Below are positions 63,677 through 64,000 of a stretch of 64,000 nt of DNA, one piece after another. The translations under genes and the position numbers were made by a program. The stretch's first letter is position 1; each line of letters opens with the position of its first letter. The notes beneath the pieces were generated by a model that saw only the letters and a program-made list of their open reading frames with translations, did no database searches and was not told the origin of the DNA. Where the stretch lies: positions 62,001 through 126,000 of the forward strand of contig NZ_JAPDOD010000024.1 of assembly GCF_027587205.1 (NCBI RefSeq), in the 5' to 3' direction. The stretch comes from Solirubrobacter ginsenosidimutans. GTDB lineage: Bacteria; Actinomycetota; Thermoleophilia; Solirubrobacterales; Solirubrobacteraceae.

Positions 63677-64000
63677 TCAGCCCGGCGAGAGCGCGGTGAA
63701 GGCGCCGAGGCCCAGGTAGGCCACGCCGCTCACCCGCTTCAGCCGCGTTCCCCGCCGGGCCCGCGCCGCCACCGCCGCCGCGAGCAGCGCGTAGGCGCCG
63801 TCGCTGAGCGTCGCCAGCATGACGAAGCACAGCCCCAGTACGAGCGTCTGCAGCGCGACCGAGCCCGCGGCCGGGTCGATGAACTGCGGCAGGAACGCGA
63901 GGAAGAACATCGCGGTCTTCGGGTTCAGCGCGTCCACCAGGACGCCCTGGCGGAAGAGCCGGCGCGAGGATCCGCGCGTCGCACCCGCCTCCCCGACGCC
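63677..64000 (-). CDS. LysE/RhtB-type amino-acid exporter (partial, 3' end)
   Basis: The frame is open to the window edge. The visible 107 residues include VLVDALNPKTAMFFLAFLPQ, typical of LysE/RhtB exporters (N-P-K in the second helix pair), then hydrophobic helices and the ending LGLGAFTALSPG. The N-terminus lies outside the window. Its stop follows the convergent gene by one base. Confidence 0.88.
   Translation of the reverse strand, partial: GVGEAGATRGSSRRLFRQGVLVDALNPKTAMFFLAFLPQFIDPAAGSVALQTLVLGLCFVMLATLSDGAYALLAAAVAARARRGTRLKRVSGVAYLGLGAFTALSPG

Overview
The window reads as chromosomal DNA of a high-GC, non-sporulating actinobacterium, most like the Thermoleophilia/Solirubrobacterales (inference). 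The reasons are actinobacterial gene order (rsmA-ispE; glmU-prs-rplY-pth-mfd; mazG-eno-divIC), frequent GTG/TTG starts, many genes with a -10-like hexamer 7-12 nt before the start codon (leaderless style), and a csrA gene, which is unusual for actinobacteria. I see no phage, transposase, CRISPR array or rRNA. Three tRNAs are present: Gln-UUG, Leu-UAA and a Met-CAU that looks like the initiator.

Layout. 1-4.9 kb: end of tatD, rsmA, ispE, a DedA-PAP2 fusion and a small membrane protein joined by 4-bp overlaps, then a PucR-type regulator. 4.9-14.2 kb: two tandem secreted six-hairpin glycosidase-like paralogues divergent from a LacI regulator, then dedA, an MTA/purine phosphorylase and a secreted S55 (SpoIVB-like) peptidase. 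14.2-22.3 kb: tRNA-Gln, glmU, prs, small unknowns, a secreted GH2 glycosidase, rplY and pth. 22.3-31.2 kb: accessory block (VOC protein, large LuxR/ATPase regulator, allene-oxide-cyclase-like secreted protein, polysaccharide-deacetylase-like exoprotein, methyltransferase, secreted GDPD). 31.2-40.5 kb: mfd, parvulin-like lipoprotein, mazG, eno, divIC, GNAT, an HTH/coiled-coil protein and csrA. 40.5-52.4 kb: thermonuclease, ACT-malic enzyme, DUF2090 protein, YbdK ligase, a rhomboid-like pseudoprotease, a PadR-controlled ABC exporter, selD, and a tightly overlapped MBL/Lrp/unknown/CsaA run. 52.4-64 kb: an ECF sigma factor fused to an anti-sigma zinc finger, membrane segment and Pro-rich tail; tRNA-Leu; DUF167; an HxlR regulator; an isomerase; a TPP enzyme; Ppx/GppA with a hydroxyacid dehydrogenase; SDR; tRNA-Met; VOC; and part of a LysE transporter.

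How genes work together. The housekeeping genes cover translation quality (rsmA, pth, rplY, tRNAs), cell-wall and isoprenoid precursors (glmU, ispE), nucleotides (prs, mazG, MTA phosphorylase), transcription-coupled repair (mfd) and glycolysis (eno). Between them sit a LacI-linked exo-glycosidase unit, a GH2 enzyme and other secreted proteins, suggesting plant- or soil-polymer use (inference). The strongest unusual signals are: a 71-bp intergenic palindromic element present twice at 100% identity in opposite orientation, plus a diverged third copy; two genes whose only plausible start is CTG inside a CTGA overlap, and an HxlR gene whose only plausible start is ATA behind a perfect Shine-Dalgarno; a sigma/anti-sigma/membrane fusion; a rhomboid lacking its catalytic Ser and His; and a stem-rich 355-bp intergenic region that may encode a structured RNA.
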